Part shown: in pieces, positions 1 to 12,600 of the stretch
Layout: the number at the start of each line of letters is the position of its first letter
How positions within the stretch are numbered: position 1 is the stretch's first letter
Notes under the pieces: model-generated
What the model was told of the DNA's origin: nothing
Databases searched by the model: none
What the model saw: only the letters and a program-made list of their open reading frames with translations
Program-made: the position numbers and the translations under genes
DNA from: Phaeosaccion multiseriatum
Taxonomy: Eukaryota > Ochrophyta, other classes
Assembly (NCBI GenBank): GCA_965112735.1
Contig: OZ218950.1
Coordinates: forward strand, 4,402,001 to 4,466,000
Length of the DNA stretch: 64,000 nucleotides
Reading direction: 5' to 3'

Positions 1-3000
1 GTTTGAGCAACACGAGCAAGCCGCCTTCGGCAGAGGACCCTTCTCGCGAGGGCAGCAGCACCGCATGGGGCCCTCCTTGCCCTCCTCCTCCTCCTCCACC
101 ACCACCACCACCACCACCACCGCCAGCACTGCCATCACTGCCGCCTCCACCCACCCACATGATGGCCAGGCCCCTGCACGTCTGCTGCCACCCCTCCGTC
201 ACTTGACGCGTCTGCGCCTGCAAGGCTCTGACCCAGGAGGGCAACCAGCTCGCCGACGATGAGAAAGCCGACAGTGATCCTCCTCCCTCGCCATAGGAGT
301 ATTCGAACCCCGGACTAAACGCCCCTGCACCGAGTGCCTTGTGCACCGCCAGCCGCGCTCTTGTGAATAGCACGAGGACTCGCAAGGGCATGGACAGCCA
401 CGACCCCGACCCCGATACTGAATCGGCCATGCCTTCCACTCTGCCGTAGTAGATAGCAGCAAGGTCGAGGTCGGCCTCCACCCCGAGCCCAAACTCATAC
501 ATGTACCCCATGTTGTAGTAGCCCTGCGCCAGGCCTGACGACGCTGCCCTGGAGTACCACCACGCCGCTCTTATGGGGTCCCGAGGCATGCCCCCTTGAC
601 CGTAGAAGAAGGCATCCCCGAGGGGCAAAAAAGCTTCCGCCTTGCCTTCGGAGGCCTCCATGACGTGATATCGCACTGACACGGCGCGTTTCCACCCCTG
701 TGCTTCTTCATTAGAGGAGGGACGATGATGATGCAAAGAGCCACGCTCATGATTCTCCCAACCTTGGTCTTGGTCGGCCTCGCTACCATGACCACCACCA
801 CCACCACCACCACCACCACCATCGCCACTATCGACGCTGCCACCATCGCTGCTCCTCTCCGACTGCGGCAGGGTGTCTGTCTGGCCGTGATGGTCCTGAA
901 GAGGCGCCGCAAGAGGCGGCCCGAGGAGAAGGTTGGGCTTATTGTCCACGAGGAAGGCCACGTTGCTGCCCGCTACCTCATACCCCATCTCACTCGCAAT
1001 AGCGTAGGCCATGACCGAGCACCCTGAGCGAGAGAATGGGGAAGGGGGGAGGGGGAAGGGGGGAGGGGGAAGGGGAGGGAGGCAGGAGGAGATGAGTGAG
1101 GTAGCTGGGTAGGCAGGCAGGCAAGGAGGGAGGGTGGGAGGGAGGGAAGGAGGGAAGGAGGGAAGGAGGGAAGGAGGGAAGGAGGGAAGGAGGGAGGGAA
1201 GGAGGGAAGGAGGGAAGGAGGGAAGGAAGGAAGGAAGGAAGGAAGGAAGGAAGGAAGGAAGGAAGGAAGGAAGGAAGGAAGGAAGGAAGGAAGGAAGGAA
1301 GGAAGGAAGGAAGGAAGGAAGGAAGGAAGGAAGGAAGGAAGGAAGGAAAGAAGGAAGGAAGGAAGGAAGGAAGGAAGGAAGGAAGGAAGGAAGGAAGGAA
1401 GGAAGGAAGGAAGGAGGGAAGGAGATGGAGGTCCAGAGAGCGAGCAAGACAGCGACCGAGAGAGAGAACGAAGGAAGTCCGCCCACTCACCGAGGTCCTT
1501 CTGCAGGTAGCAGTCGAAGCCCTGGCGGACGAGCTTGCCCCACGTTCCGGCCAAGGCGGCCGGCAAGAGGTACTTGGCCGCCTCTGCCCCGCTACGCTTC
1601 CCACCCTTCACCCCCTCCCCCTTAAGGTGCATGCCACCGAGCTCGTAAGCCGAGTCGAAGTGGCCGTGAGAGTGCGCCGCTACCGCAAACAGCCTCGCTG
1701 CCTCCGCCTTATCCTCCCGTGTGCCCAGCCCTCTTCTCAGCATGTGACCGGCGTTGTAGCATCCGTCTCCGTCGCCCCCATCGGCCGCCCGCCGAAACAG
1801 CGCATAGGCCTGCGTCAGATTCTGCTCCAGCTCCGCCCCGAAAAAGTACTCATACGCCAGCCCATTCAGTGCGCGAGTGCTGCCCTCGTCGGCGGCGGCC
1901 TGTGGTACGATTTCAGGTTCAGTTTCAGTTTCCCGTTTCAGGTTCAGTTCTTTTACCCCGACCAATGCACTGCCATGGTATCGAGAACTGATACATCGAT
2001 GCGCCAACTCACCTGGTAGAGAAGGACGGCGTGGGTGTGATTCTTGCTGCCGATGGGGACCGTACCTTCCCCCTTGAGATGCATGCCGGCCGCTGCCACC
2101 CTTCCCTCGTTGCTCCCCTGCTCCACGGCGCGGGTGTAGTAACTCAAGGCTCGAGTGTGGTCTCTCGCGACACCTCTCGCTCCGAAGTAGCTCAGGTCAC
2201 CCATGGCAAGGATGGAGGGGAGATGCCCTTGCTCAGCCCGCTCCATCTGTCACACGGCACAGCACGGCACCATGAGGCAAACAAGGGAGGGGAGGGAAGT
2301 GAAAGGAAGGGAAGGGGCAAGAAGGGAAGGGCTTTCGAGATGAGATGAAATGGGGAGAAGGGCAACAAAGACACTTCCTCCTCCTCCTCCTCCTCCTCCT
2401 CCTCCTCCTCCTCCTCCTCCTCCTCCTCCTCCTTCTTCCTTTCACCTCCTCCTCCTCTTCCCCTTCTCCCCTACCCCCCCTCTCCCCTACCCCACGTACC
2501 TGATACCGAATGGCTTCGTCTTCGTCCCCCATCTGCCCCAGCGCCATCTTGGCATCGCTGACATCGCTGAGCCGCGTGAGCTCCAGCAGCGGCTGCTGAC
2601 CCGGTTCATGGAACAGCTGATATGCCTTGTTCGCCGCCGAATCTAGATAGAAGGCCGCTGCCTCTGAGTCAGCATGAAGGCCTCCGTAGCCCTTTAGATA
2701 GCGCCATCCGAGGGCGAGGCGGGCGGCGTCCTCGCCCCCTGTGCGGTCCATGCGTGCATGCGTGCGTACGTGTGTGCGTGCGTGCGTTTGTGCGTGCGTG
2801 CGTGCGTGCGTGGGTGGGAGGGTGGGAGGGTGGGTGGATGGGTGGGTGAGTGGGTGAGTGGGTGGGTAAGTGGGTGGGTGGGTGGGTGGATAAGTGCATA
2901 CAGAGCACGGAGGGAGTGACGGGAAACAACCACACACATCGATACGCGCACGCATGAAGGGACAGGATTTGCAGGTTCAGGACACACACACCCACGCATC

Positions 3001-4144
3001 CACGCACCTGCTGCTGCCACGTGAAGCAAGGCCATGGCCACCGCGGTGACGTCAGCAGAGCCCCCCGCAGCCACTCCCACCCCACTGGGAAGGAGGAGGG
3101 CAGGAGTTCTACTGCCGCTGCGAGGGGGGGTACCTCCTCCCGCTGCTCCTTCTTCCGAATATGACGGTGTTGCAAATGAGGATGACAAGGATGAGCCCAG
3201 CTGCAGATGTAAGGGCCCTCCCACCCCTGTCAGCAGCAAGACCGCCATGAGCCACGCTGCCCTGGGGTGGACGTCACTCTGCAGCGCTGCTCGCAGATGT
3301 GCAAAGGCCTCTGGTGCCCTCGTCAGCCCGGTCAATCGGGCTGCGACTCCTGCTTCTCCCTTCTCCTCCTCCTCCTCCCTCCCCGCACACCACCCGCCGC
3401 CGCCGCCGCCGCCGCTACTGCTGCTACTGCCGGCCGTGCCTAGCTCGAGCTCCCTCCCCAGAAGGAGGAGGCTGGCGAATCTCACTCGGGCCTCGGCGTG
3501 GCCGGCTTCTGCGGCGACACGGTAGCGCTCGACTCGCTCCAGGTAAGGGAGGCACTGCTCGGTGGATACGAGGGCCGAGGTAAAGGCCGCCTCCGTCACT
3601 GTTCGCTCCAACGGCGAAAAAGAGGAAGGCAGCAGATGCCCCTTGGTAGAACCATCACCACCATCCTCCTCCTCGTCCTCCTCCGAGTGTTCGACTCCAC
3701 TTCTTTTGTCGCCGCCATTCATCAGCCAAGGCGCCACAGCGTTGAAGCCCAGAAGGCCTTCCGAGGAGAGGCCCGTTGCCACCGCACGAGCAGCAGATGA
3801 TGACGACGAGGATGATAATGTGAATAGATCTTCTCCTTCTCCACTCCTCCCCATCATCCCCGCCGGGGACCTGGAAGGGCTACTCAGGAACGTTCCCCGC
3901 CCTCTCTCAAAGTCACGCTGGATTCGCTCCGACGTCAGCACGCCATCAAACAGAGCGAGCTGGGCCCAAAAGGCACGAGGCCCGGCGTTGGAAGGGTCTT
4001 TCCCCAGGTACAGGCCCTCTTGATTGCGCAGCACGTGAGAGACGGGAGTGCCCTCGAAAAGGAGGTCGGTGTCCAACCGTCCATTGATGAAGAGACGAAA
4101 GCCGAAATCCCCTGCTGCTTTTGCTTCTTCTTCTACTGCTGCTG

Positions 4145-4178
<34 letters not shown>

Positions 4179-6343
4179 CCCTTCTCCTCCTTCTCTTCCC
4201 TTGCTGCGGCTGCTGCTGCTGCTGCTGCTGCTACTACTGCTGCTGCTGCTGCGATGATGGTGGTCAAAGGTGAAAGCCAGGTGCACCCACTCTCCCAGAG
4301 GAAGGGCGCCGAAGGAGTTGGTGCCAAAGTCCGGGTCGTCAGTCAAGCTAACTCTCAAGGCAAGACGATTGGAGTCGGGGAGCAGCCACGCAGACGGCGT
4401 CCGTTGGGTGCCTGCCGAGTCGCCCTTGAACAAGAGAGGGCGGAACTTGCCAGTAGGAGGCTGCAGCAGCCGCAGCCAGAAGGTCATGCTCCACGACTGT
4501 GACCGCACCTCTCCTCTGTCGCTCACTCCTTCTCCTTCGTCTTTTCCTTCTCCTCCCCCTTCCCCTTCCCCATCGACATCGTCGGCAACTTTGTCTACAC
4601 CTTCGTCTTCTCCACCTCCTCCTGCTGCTTCTGCTGCTGCTGTGGAAGGAGTCAGCGTTGTTGCCTCCATTGCATCGCCGTGGATGCCCTCACCCCCCTC
4701 CTCCCACTGCTGCCCATGATGCTGTTGCTGATGCTCCTCATCCTCTTCCTCGTCTTTCTGAAGTGAAAGCAGCACACGAGGCACGGAGTCCACTCCCCAT
4801 TCCTCCTCTCCTTCCTCACTTCCACCCTCTCCTTCCAAGACAGCCACGGGCCGGCGGTGGCGACGGCGGCTGCTACGACCACCGACTCCCTTTGACTTTG
4901 AACCTGACCCTAACTCTGACCCTGACTCTGGCTCTGCTGTTGGGAAGGAGGAGAACGGTAAGAAGAGCTGGTTCTCCCCAGAGAAGGCCAACACTCCGCC
5001 CACTTCGAAGAAGGGCTTAGGGTTGCGATTGGTGCTGTCCACAGCCAAACCACCAGGCGAGACTAACCCTTCGCCCTTCTGCATAGGGTCCGACCCGTTG
5101 AGTTCGACATGATCTTCGCGTTGGTGTCCGATCTGAGTAGATCCAAGACCATTGGCAGTGCCCCCCGTGCCCAGCTGAGCAATCCTTGCTGAGCCGATTG
5201 TAATCTCGTCCTGACAGCTGCTCAGCTCCAGAGGCATCCCATGCGCCTTTGCTATTCGCTCGTCTCCCACTACAAGCCATGCTTCGTACCGTCCGGGGCC
5301 GACGCCGAGTCTGAGGGAAAGGCTCCCTCCGGGGCCCGCGAGAAGACCAGGACTACTCCTACCCCGTGTACCACCAACGCTGTTGTCGATGGTGCTGCTG
5401 CTGGTGCTTTCGTTGAGGTCCACGCTCACGTTGGTGGGCAATGAGGAGCTCCAACCCTCTCCCTCCCCACCTCCCTCCTTTGCTGCCCCGTCCGAGCTGG
5501 AGCGGGCCTCAAGGTTGCTGCTGCTGCCGCTGCTGCCCGTACCTCCTCCGGTATCCCACAGGCCCCGCAGCTGCTTGACCCTGGCCGTCGCATGGAATGT
5601 ACCCGCCTCTACCGCGGAGGTGAGTTCTCCCCACGCCCGATCGTCCATCTCAGTCAGCACTAACTTTGTGGCATCGGGGCTCCAGCTTCCCTTGCCCCTC
5701 GTCAGACGCACGGCGCCCGCCTGGAACTCAAGCGCATTATTTAGGGTAAGGGCGTCTCCTAAGGGCGGTGCATTGGTGCTCTCCAAAAAAGTTAAGGTGA
5801 AGAAGCGATGCGGCAAGGTTCCCCACTCGACCGAGGAGAGACCGGGCGCAGCGGCTGCGGGCCCCCCTGCACGTGGGCTGTGGATGACGCTATAGTAAGG
5901 GGCGAGGGGTGTGGGAAGGGCCTGCTCCACCTGTCATGGACAAGAGGACGTCGAGATGACAGCAGTTACACGATTAGTCAGGACGGCAAGGATCTACCTT
6001 CACTTTTGTCCCCTCTGAAGCTCACCTCCAGCGCACGAGAAGTTGCAACTCCATATTGGTACACGTCCACTCGAGCCACGGCCGCCTGCCCTTCGACGAT
6101 ACCGCTACTGCTTCTCTCTCCTTGGTGCTGGATAGTCTTGTCCTCCTCTTTCTGGACGCTCCAAAGACCTATCCACACGGTGGGCCAACCTTCCACTACA
6201 TCAACACTATCATCTAGCCTCCAGGTCACGCCAAGGCGATCACCAGGGCAGATGGGGAGAGAGTGAGAAAGCGAGAGAGTACTCGCAGACAGTGCCGTGA
6301 GGCTGCTCAGAAGTAGCAGCAGATGCAGCAGCAGGCAGAGCAT
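1..6343 (-). CDS. SEL1L/HRD3-like ERAD protein with LamG-like domain (partial, C-terminus off left edge)
   Basis: Predicted exons (minus strand): 6343-5998, 5866-3008, 2738-2500, 2246-2013, 1899-1491, 1023-1 and onward; at least 1,703 residues. The start at 6343 gives a hydrophobic signal peptide ([20 protein letters not shown]). Residues about 577-787 read as an LamG/concanavalin-like fold (SMTFWLR, GEWVHLAFTFD, LFINGRLD, LYLGKDP). Sel1-type helical repeats follow, e.g. GDLSYFGARGVARDHTRALS, NAGHMLRRGLGTREDKAEA and YNMGYMYEFGLGVEADLDLA. The block EMGYEVAGSNVAFLVD is typical of SEL1L/HRD3, the lumenal partner of the HRD1 ubiquitin ligase in ER-associated degradation. Long Ser, Ala and Gly runs interrupt the protein. 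The first junction is uncertain: an acceptor at 5930 looks better but breaks the frame, while 5866 keeps it. No C-terminal membrane anchor is visible before the edge. Family call is fairly sure; the ERAD role is inferred. Confidence 0.82.
1024..1490. repeat. (GGAA)n/(GGAGGGAA)n microsatellite filling an intron
   Basis: This intron of the SEL1L-like gene is mostly a purine tract on the plus strand. It runs from GGAGGGAA units at about 1135-1220 into near-perfect GGAA units to about 1415. On the gene's own strand it is (TTCC)n, a long polypyrimidine tract ending at the acceptor at 1024-1025. Long predicted ORFs here only read through the repeat. Confidence 0.95.
2377..2432. repeat. (TCC)n microsatellite in an intron
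   Basis: About 18 TCC units lie in the intron between exons 2738-2500 and 2246-2013 of the SEL1L-like gene. On the sense strand this is (GGA)n, unlike most other introns in the window. Confidence 0.9.
2739..3007. repeat. Degenerate TGCG/TGGG-rich simple repeats in an intron
   Basis: This intron of the SEL1L-like gene consists of TGCG-type units (about 2755-2811) and TGGG/GAGTGGG-type units (about 2812-2890), followed by GCACACACA-like sequence next to the donor at 3007. No coding signal is seen. Confidence 0.8.
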
Positions 6344-6616
6344 CCTTTCAACTCTTTATTGCTGCTTTATTGGCCAGGCTACCGGTCCTTGACTTATCCT
6401 GAACACCATGCCGGCGCGGAAATAGGATTTCCTCCCTCTCTCCCCCTCCCTTCCCTCTCCCTCTCCCTCTAGCTTCTCTTCTACGATATAAGATCAGCCA
6501 CTAGCTGCAATAAGATCAACCACTAGCAGGAGGTTGCGTGTAAGCTGGGGGACACCGGGAAAGAGCCACACGGCACACTTTTCTCTGAGGCAAACCCGCA
6601 GAGGAACGAGCTGTCC
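6344..6616. promoter_or_regulatory. Divergent promoter between SEL1L-like and HisRS genes
   Basis: The 273 bp between two divergently oriented start codons must hold both 5' untranslated regions and both core promoters. It contains a CT-rich stretch (about 6427-6480) and a 17-bp direct repeat with one mismatch: TAAGATCAGCCACTAGC at 6489-6505 and TAAGATCAACCACTAGC at 6511-6527. Copies start 22 bp apart. Its regulatory role is inferred from position only. Confidence 0.6.
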
Positions 6617-9600
6617 ATGGCGGCGTCAAGCGGCATCACGGTGACGGTGGGGGCGAGACAGGTCCAGCTGTCGGAGGTGGTGCTGGTTGCCCACGGCGGC
6701 AGATGCGGCACCGTGCACGACGAAAGTGTTGCCGTCAAAGTTGAGCTGGACCCGGCTAGCCTGGACCGATGCTCAGAGGCGGCCGCAAAGGCCAGGGCAG
6801 GAGGTGAAGCTTTCGACCTCAGGCGAGTGCTCGGTGTAGAAAGTTCGGAGATGGGGATGTGGTGTGCGTGTGCCTGTATTTTGGGGGGGGGTGGCGTATG
6901 ATTTGTGGTGAGGGGGGGGAGTAAATGTTGTTTGTCGGTGGTGGATCCCAAGAAGGGAGGGAGGCCCTACCGCTAACCCTCTTTCCTCCTTCCCTCGCTT
7001 TGCTCTTTCTCTCTCCCTATCCCCTTAACTCCCTGTCTGTCTGCCTGCCTGTATCGAGCAGTGGCCACTTGGATGGCGACGATGCAGACTTTGAGCCCCT
7101 CCCAGAGGAGGAGGCGCGAGCCGCCATCTTCACGCGCATTGTGTCGTACATGCACGCGAGGGCTGGGGTGGGGGGCGACGTCCTGATCCTGCTGGCAGAG
7201 ATGCTAAATCAGGTACACACACATGCACGTTCTTTGCCACACGTATCGCCACCTCTCTCTGTCTCTCTGTCCCCCCTCCCTCTCTTTAATTGCGAGACTC
7301 GGACGACTGTTCCTATAAGTAGTAGTGCACAAATGACACGTCATTCTTTCCAAGAAGTCATCTCTAACCAAGCCAAACCACACCACACCACACCACACCA
7401 CACCACCTCACATCACGCATCCACCGCAGGGAGTGGTGCCGTGTCTCCCGGAGCTGACAGACGCCGAGGGTCCTCACCTCGTTCGCGCTTTGCTCGGCGG
7501 CGGAGAGTGCACCTTCGAAGGCGGTGCCCAGCCCATGCTGCAGGCCCTCGCCGGCGCGGGTCTAGCTCCTCTCTCCTCCCTAAGTGCCAGCGAGGGGCGC
7601 ACCCTCTGCGGGAAGAGCTTCTCAGCCCTGGCCGGGGCGTGTATGCGCGGGGCCGCGTTACACAACTTCAGCGGTCTGCTGGACTGTGCCGCAGGGCTCA
7701 GCTGCGAGGCCTCCCAAGCACACGCCAAGGCACCCTTTGACTCGGATCACTTTGACAAGTACCGCCCGCACCGCGGTCAGATGAAGGTTGCCGAGCATCT
7801 GCGGTTGCTGTTGGAAGGGAGCACGCTCACCGACAGTCGCAAGGGCGGTCAGCCGGTACGGTACACACACACGGTTTCTGGGAGAGGCAAAAAAAGGGGT
7901 GATGTTGCGTGCTGCCTCAAGTCAGTGAGAGAGTCTCCGCTCCTCCTCTGCGTCGCCGGCACGCTGCCCTTTCACCACTACTCCCAACGCCAATGCGTAC
8001 TCGCACAAAGGAACGCACAACCTGCTTTTATCCTCTTCACTTCCTCCTCCTCCTCCTCCTCCCCCCCCCTCCTCCCTCCTCCCTCCTCCCTCCTCCCTCT
8101 CGCAGGACGCGGACGCCCTCCGAGCACTTCCTCAGTACCACGGGCCTGCTCTTGAAGCCACGCTCGTCGCCGCGAAGACGCTCACCATTGAGCTCAACAG
8201 TGCGGAGGCAGGACCGCTCATGTTGGATCAGCAGCAGGATGCCCAGGAAAAGGAGGGAGGAGGAGGAGGAGGAGGAGGAGGAGGAGGAGGGGGCAAGGGC
8301 AAGGGCAAGGAGGGCAAGGAGGTTCCGCCCTACCACCCGCAAGTGGTTCTATCGGTGTGCGCCTCTTTGAGTGAGGCGGTGAGCGTGTTGTCTGCCGGGG
8401 CCCTGCAGAGAGCGGCGCTCGTCAGAAGCGGAGACGCCACGGAGCTAAAGGATGGTACGTAAACTTCGTCCCTTTCCCCTTCAGGAAGAAAACGCAGAGT
8501 GAAAGGTGAAGAGTGAAGCTTTCCCTAGTGGAGCCCCTGACTCCCCCTCCCCCCCCCCCCCCGTCACCCACCCACACAGCTCCGTCTCGGGCGGACTTTG
8601 GCGGTCTGACCCAGGACCTGAGCGGGCTTTCTCTCGACGACTTGTCCCTCACGCTGTGTGGTGCCATCCGCACCCTGCAGCAGGCCCTGGTAGACGAGCT
8701 GAGCAGCGCACTCGGGGTGTTAGGGGCGAAGGAGGAGAAGCTCAAGGAGGCGTTGAGAGAGAAGGAGGCCAAGGCAGCGGCGAGGAGCAGCCAGGAGGGA
8801 GGAGGGGGGGGGCACCCGATGGGAGGGGGGAGGCCCGCGGAGGAGGAGAAGGTACGCTTGCTGCTACAACCCTGGTAGTGTTGGTGGTGGTGCTGCTGTT
8901 CTCTTATACTGTTGGGCTTGGGCTGTAGATGGTGCCCATCTCCCAGCCCCCACCCCCCGGATGTGGCAGGAAGCTTCCCTCCGGCATAGGGCTCAAACCC
9001 CACCACCCTTCCTCCCTCCCTCCCTCCCTCCCTCCCTCCCTCCCTCCCTCCCTCCCTCCCTCCTGTTCTCTGCCCCCTCTCCTCTCAATGATTCAACCAT
9101 CCAATGGTCTTCTCTTCCATCTGCCATCTCTTTCCTCTTACATGCTCTTACACATCCCTTCAAAACTTCCCCCAACTCTCATAAGCCACCCGAGGGCCTC
9201 TCCGGTGACGCACTGGCCAAGTGGGAGGCCAAGAGAAAGGCCAAGGCAGAAAAGATGGCAGCCAAAGCGGCGGCCAAGGCGGCGGCCAAGGCAGCCAGTA
9301 AGAAGGACAAGGGTATCCGGCTAGGGCTAGGCAAGGGCACCACGCAGTTCAGGAAGATTGTGAGTACAATGTGTTGTGCAATGGTAGTGAAAATTGATCT
9401 ATGCACGCACACGCACACGCACACGGACGCACACACACACACGGGCACACGCGCAGCACAAGCCCACAGGACACACACCACGCAGACACGCTCACATATG
9501 CTAAACACGGACACACACACACACACACACGCACACGATACACGTCACACACACGCACGAAACCACAACAACAACAACACCAAACCACCAACACGCCAAA

Positions 9601-12600
9601 CAGGTCCTGGAGATGACGGGAGGCAAGGTGGATGCAGCGTCGCTGGCCATGGTGTGCAGTCCCTGGTTAGTGGGGCCAACGGGGCTAGGGCGGCGCGCTG
9701 CCGACCTTCTCTCGGAGCTGAGCAGCGGTGGGGTGCAGCGGAGGCCCAAGGTGGCCAAGGGGGCAAGGGACTTTACCCCCGAGCAGATGGCGGTAGGTTT
9801 GAGGGGGGTGAGGGGTGGAATGTGGGCTGTGGGGGCTGGCTGAGGGGTGAGGGGGAGTGAGGGGATAAGAGGTGGGGGTTAGATATGTATATATGTTTAT
9901 CATGTATGTACGTATGTATGTATGTATGTATGTATGCCCACACACACCTCTCAAGCTTTTGTTCTGAGCCCTTCTTCGCTGGTGCCCACACCACTCACTC
10001 TTGACAGGTGCGAGAAACGGCCTTCTCCATCATCCGGAGAGTGTTCAAGACGCACGGTGAGATGGAGGCAGATGAGCAGTCGTACTTCCTTCCTTCCTTC
10101 CTTCGTTCTTTTCCACTCACCGCCTCTAATTGCTGTCCACTCACCCCACCGCACACTCACACTCATATGCACACTGCTGGACATCCGTCCACACACAATG
10201 TCCTTCTCCTCCCCTCCCCTCCGTCTCTTTTAAGGTGCCGTGGAGATTGACACCCCAGTGTTCGAGCTCCAGCAAACCCTGCAGGGCAAGTACGGCGAAG
10301 ACAGCAAGCTCATCTACGAGCTTGCTGACCAAGGAGAGGAGCTCCTCTGCCTTCGCTACGATCTCACCGTGCCCTTTGCACGCTTCCTTGCACTCAACAA
10401 GGTTGGCAACATTAAACGCTTCCACATCGCCAAGGTCTATCGCAGGTGGGTGTAGTAAGTCAATGGGTGGGTGGGTGGGTGAGTAGGGTGGGGTAGGGTG
10501 AGGTATGCCTTCTTAACTGGAGTGTATGTGTCTTGCGCTTTTTGCTTCACAGCTGTGAGAAAGAGATGGAGAGGATATGTGCCGCTGCCCGCTGCCCCCT
10601 CTGTCCTAACACACCTCTGTGTGTCTTCCCTTTCCTGGCACACCTCCGCCCTGACACCCTCCCCTCTGTCCTGACACCCTCCCCTCTGTCCTGACACCCA
10701 TCGTCCTGACACCCTCTTCCTACCTCCTACCCAGGGACACTGTTAACATCGCTCAGGGGCGCTTCCGCGAGTTCTATCAGTGCGACTTCGACATTGCAGG
10801 GACATATGGGACCATGGTGGCAGACTCGGAGGTGAGCAGGAGGTATATCGGGAGGTATATGGGCATGCATATGGGAGGCATGCGGGCAGGCATGTATGGG
10901 GGCAAGATGGCAGGCATATGGACATATGGGACGCGTGTATCATAGGCGTGTATCTCTCTGAGGAAATACTGCTTACCGCACCGTGCTCGGCCCTCCCTGC
11001 TGTCCTCCTCACCCCCCCCCCCTTTCCGCCTGGTTTGCTGTCCCCTCCCCTCCCTCTGCCCCTATACTATGCGCCTACTATGCCCATTTGCCTTTGCACA
11101 GGTGCTCTCTGTGTGCTGCTCCATCCTGTCTGCCCTGCCCATCGGCACCTTCCAGATCAAGCTCAACCACCGCCGCCTGCTTGACGCCATGCTTGACATC
11201 TGCGGCTGTCCCGCAGAGAAGTTCCGAACCATCTGCTCGGTGCGTCTCGTGACCTACTCTTCTCTCCCTCCCTGTATCCCTCTGGCCGTCTCTCTCCCTC
11301 TCTCTCGCTCTCTCCACCCTTCTCTCTGCCTCTGTGTGTGTGAAGATCTTACAGCGTGCTCCTACTCCTGATCTCCCTCCTCCTCCTCCTCCTCCTCCTC
11401 CTCCTCCTCCTCCTCCTCCTCCTCATCCCCCTTCAATCCTCCCCCCTCCCTCCCAGGCAATCGACAAGCTCGACAAGCTGGAGTGGTCCGAGGTACGGAA
11501 GGAAATGGTGGAGGAGAAGGGGCTTCAAGCGGAGGTGGCAGACCGAATAGAAGGCTTCGTCACACGCGCCGGCAAGCCCCGAGAGCTGTGGGAGAAGCTG
11601 ACAGAGGAGAAGGCTTTCGGCGATCATCCCGTGGCCAATGAAGCCATGGCAGAGTGAGTATAGATTGCAACATGTCATCCGGAAGGACAGGGGGAGGGAA
11701 TGGGTGGACCCCCCCCCCCCAGCGCCCTCCTGCCCGCCCTCCATCCACTGCCATCCCCCATCCACGGCCATCCCCCATCCACGGGCATGCATGTCTGCTC
11801 TTTGTGTCTCAATCAAGTTCTCTTTTTAACCCAGACCCCCCCCCCCTCCATCCCTCCCTCCATCCCTCCCTCCATCCCTCCCTCCATCCCTCTCCCCTCC
11901 CTCCCCTCCCACCCCAGACTGGATCTTCTCTTCAGCTACATGGCGGCAATGGGCACTTTGGACCACGTGTGCTTCGACCTCTCTCTGGCAAGAGGTCTGC
12001 ACTATTACACAGGGCTTATCTACGAGGCTGTGGTGCTGGATGGGGAGACCAAGGTGGGTGTATTCGATGGCAGTAGAGGGGTAGTAAATGGCGGTAGATG
12101 GCAGTGGGTGGTGTTGGACTGGGAGACCAAGGTGGATGGGTCCGTGTGTGTGCGCGTGGACGGGCGTGTGGGCGGGTGTCGTGCGCTCTTGCTGACTTAA
12201 TTCTGGTGCTTGCTCCTGTGAAAAACTCGTGTTGGCTTACTCTGCGTCTGCTCAGGTTGGCTCCATCGCAGCAGGGGGCAGGTATGATGGACTCGTGGGT
12301 ATGTTCAGCCCCGCGGGGGGGGAAACGCCGTGTGTGGGGGTGTCCATAGGCGTAGAGAGAGTCTTCGCTCTCATGGAGGTGAGAGCAGGGCAGGGCAAGG
12401 CCAAGGGGGGGTAGAAGGGAGGGCGGGAGGAGGGTTTCGGTGGGGTGGTTCGGGTGTGAGGGGGGGGAGGGGGGATTCCGCGCAACACACGCTCTCAGAC
12501 ACACACACACACACACGGGTTTATTGGGTTGGACTGGGTTGGGTTGTCCCCTGCTGAACGTTACCTGCGTACCTGCACCACCCACCAACCACCACTCACG

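Noticed and set aside
1134-1625. Plus-strand ORF of Lys/Glu/Gly repeats and minus-strand Leu/Pro/Ser repeat frames
   Set aside because: They read through the intron microsatellite of the SEL1L-like gene.
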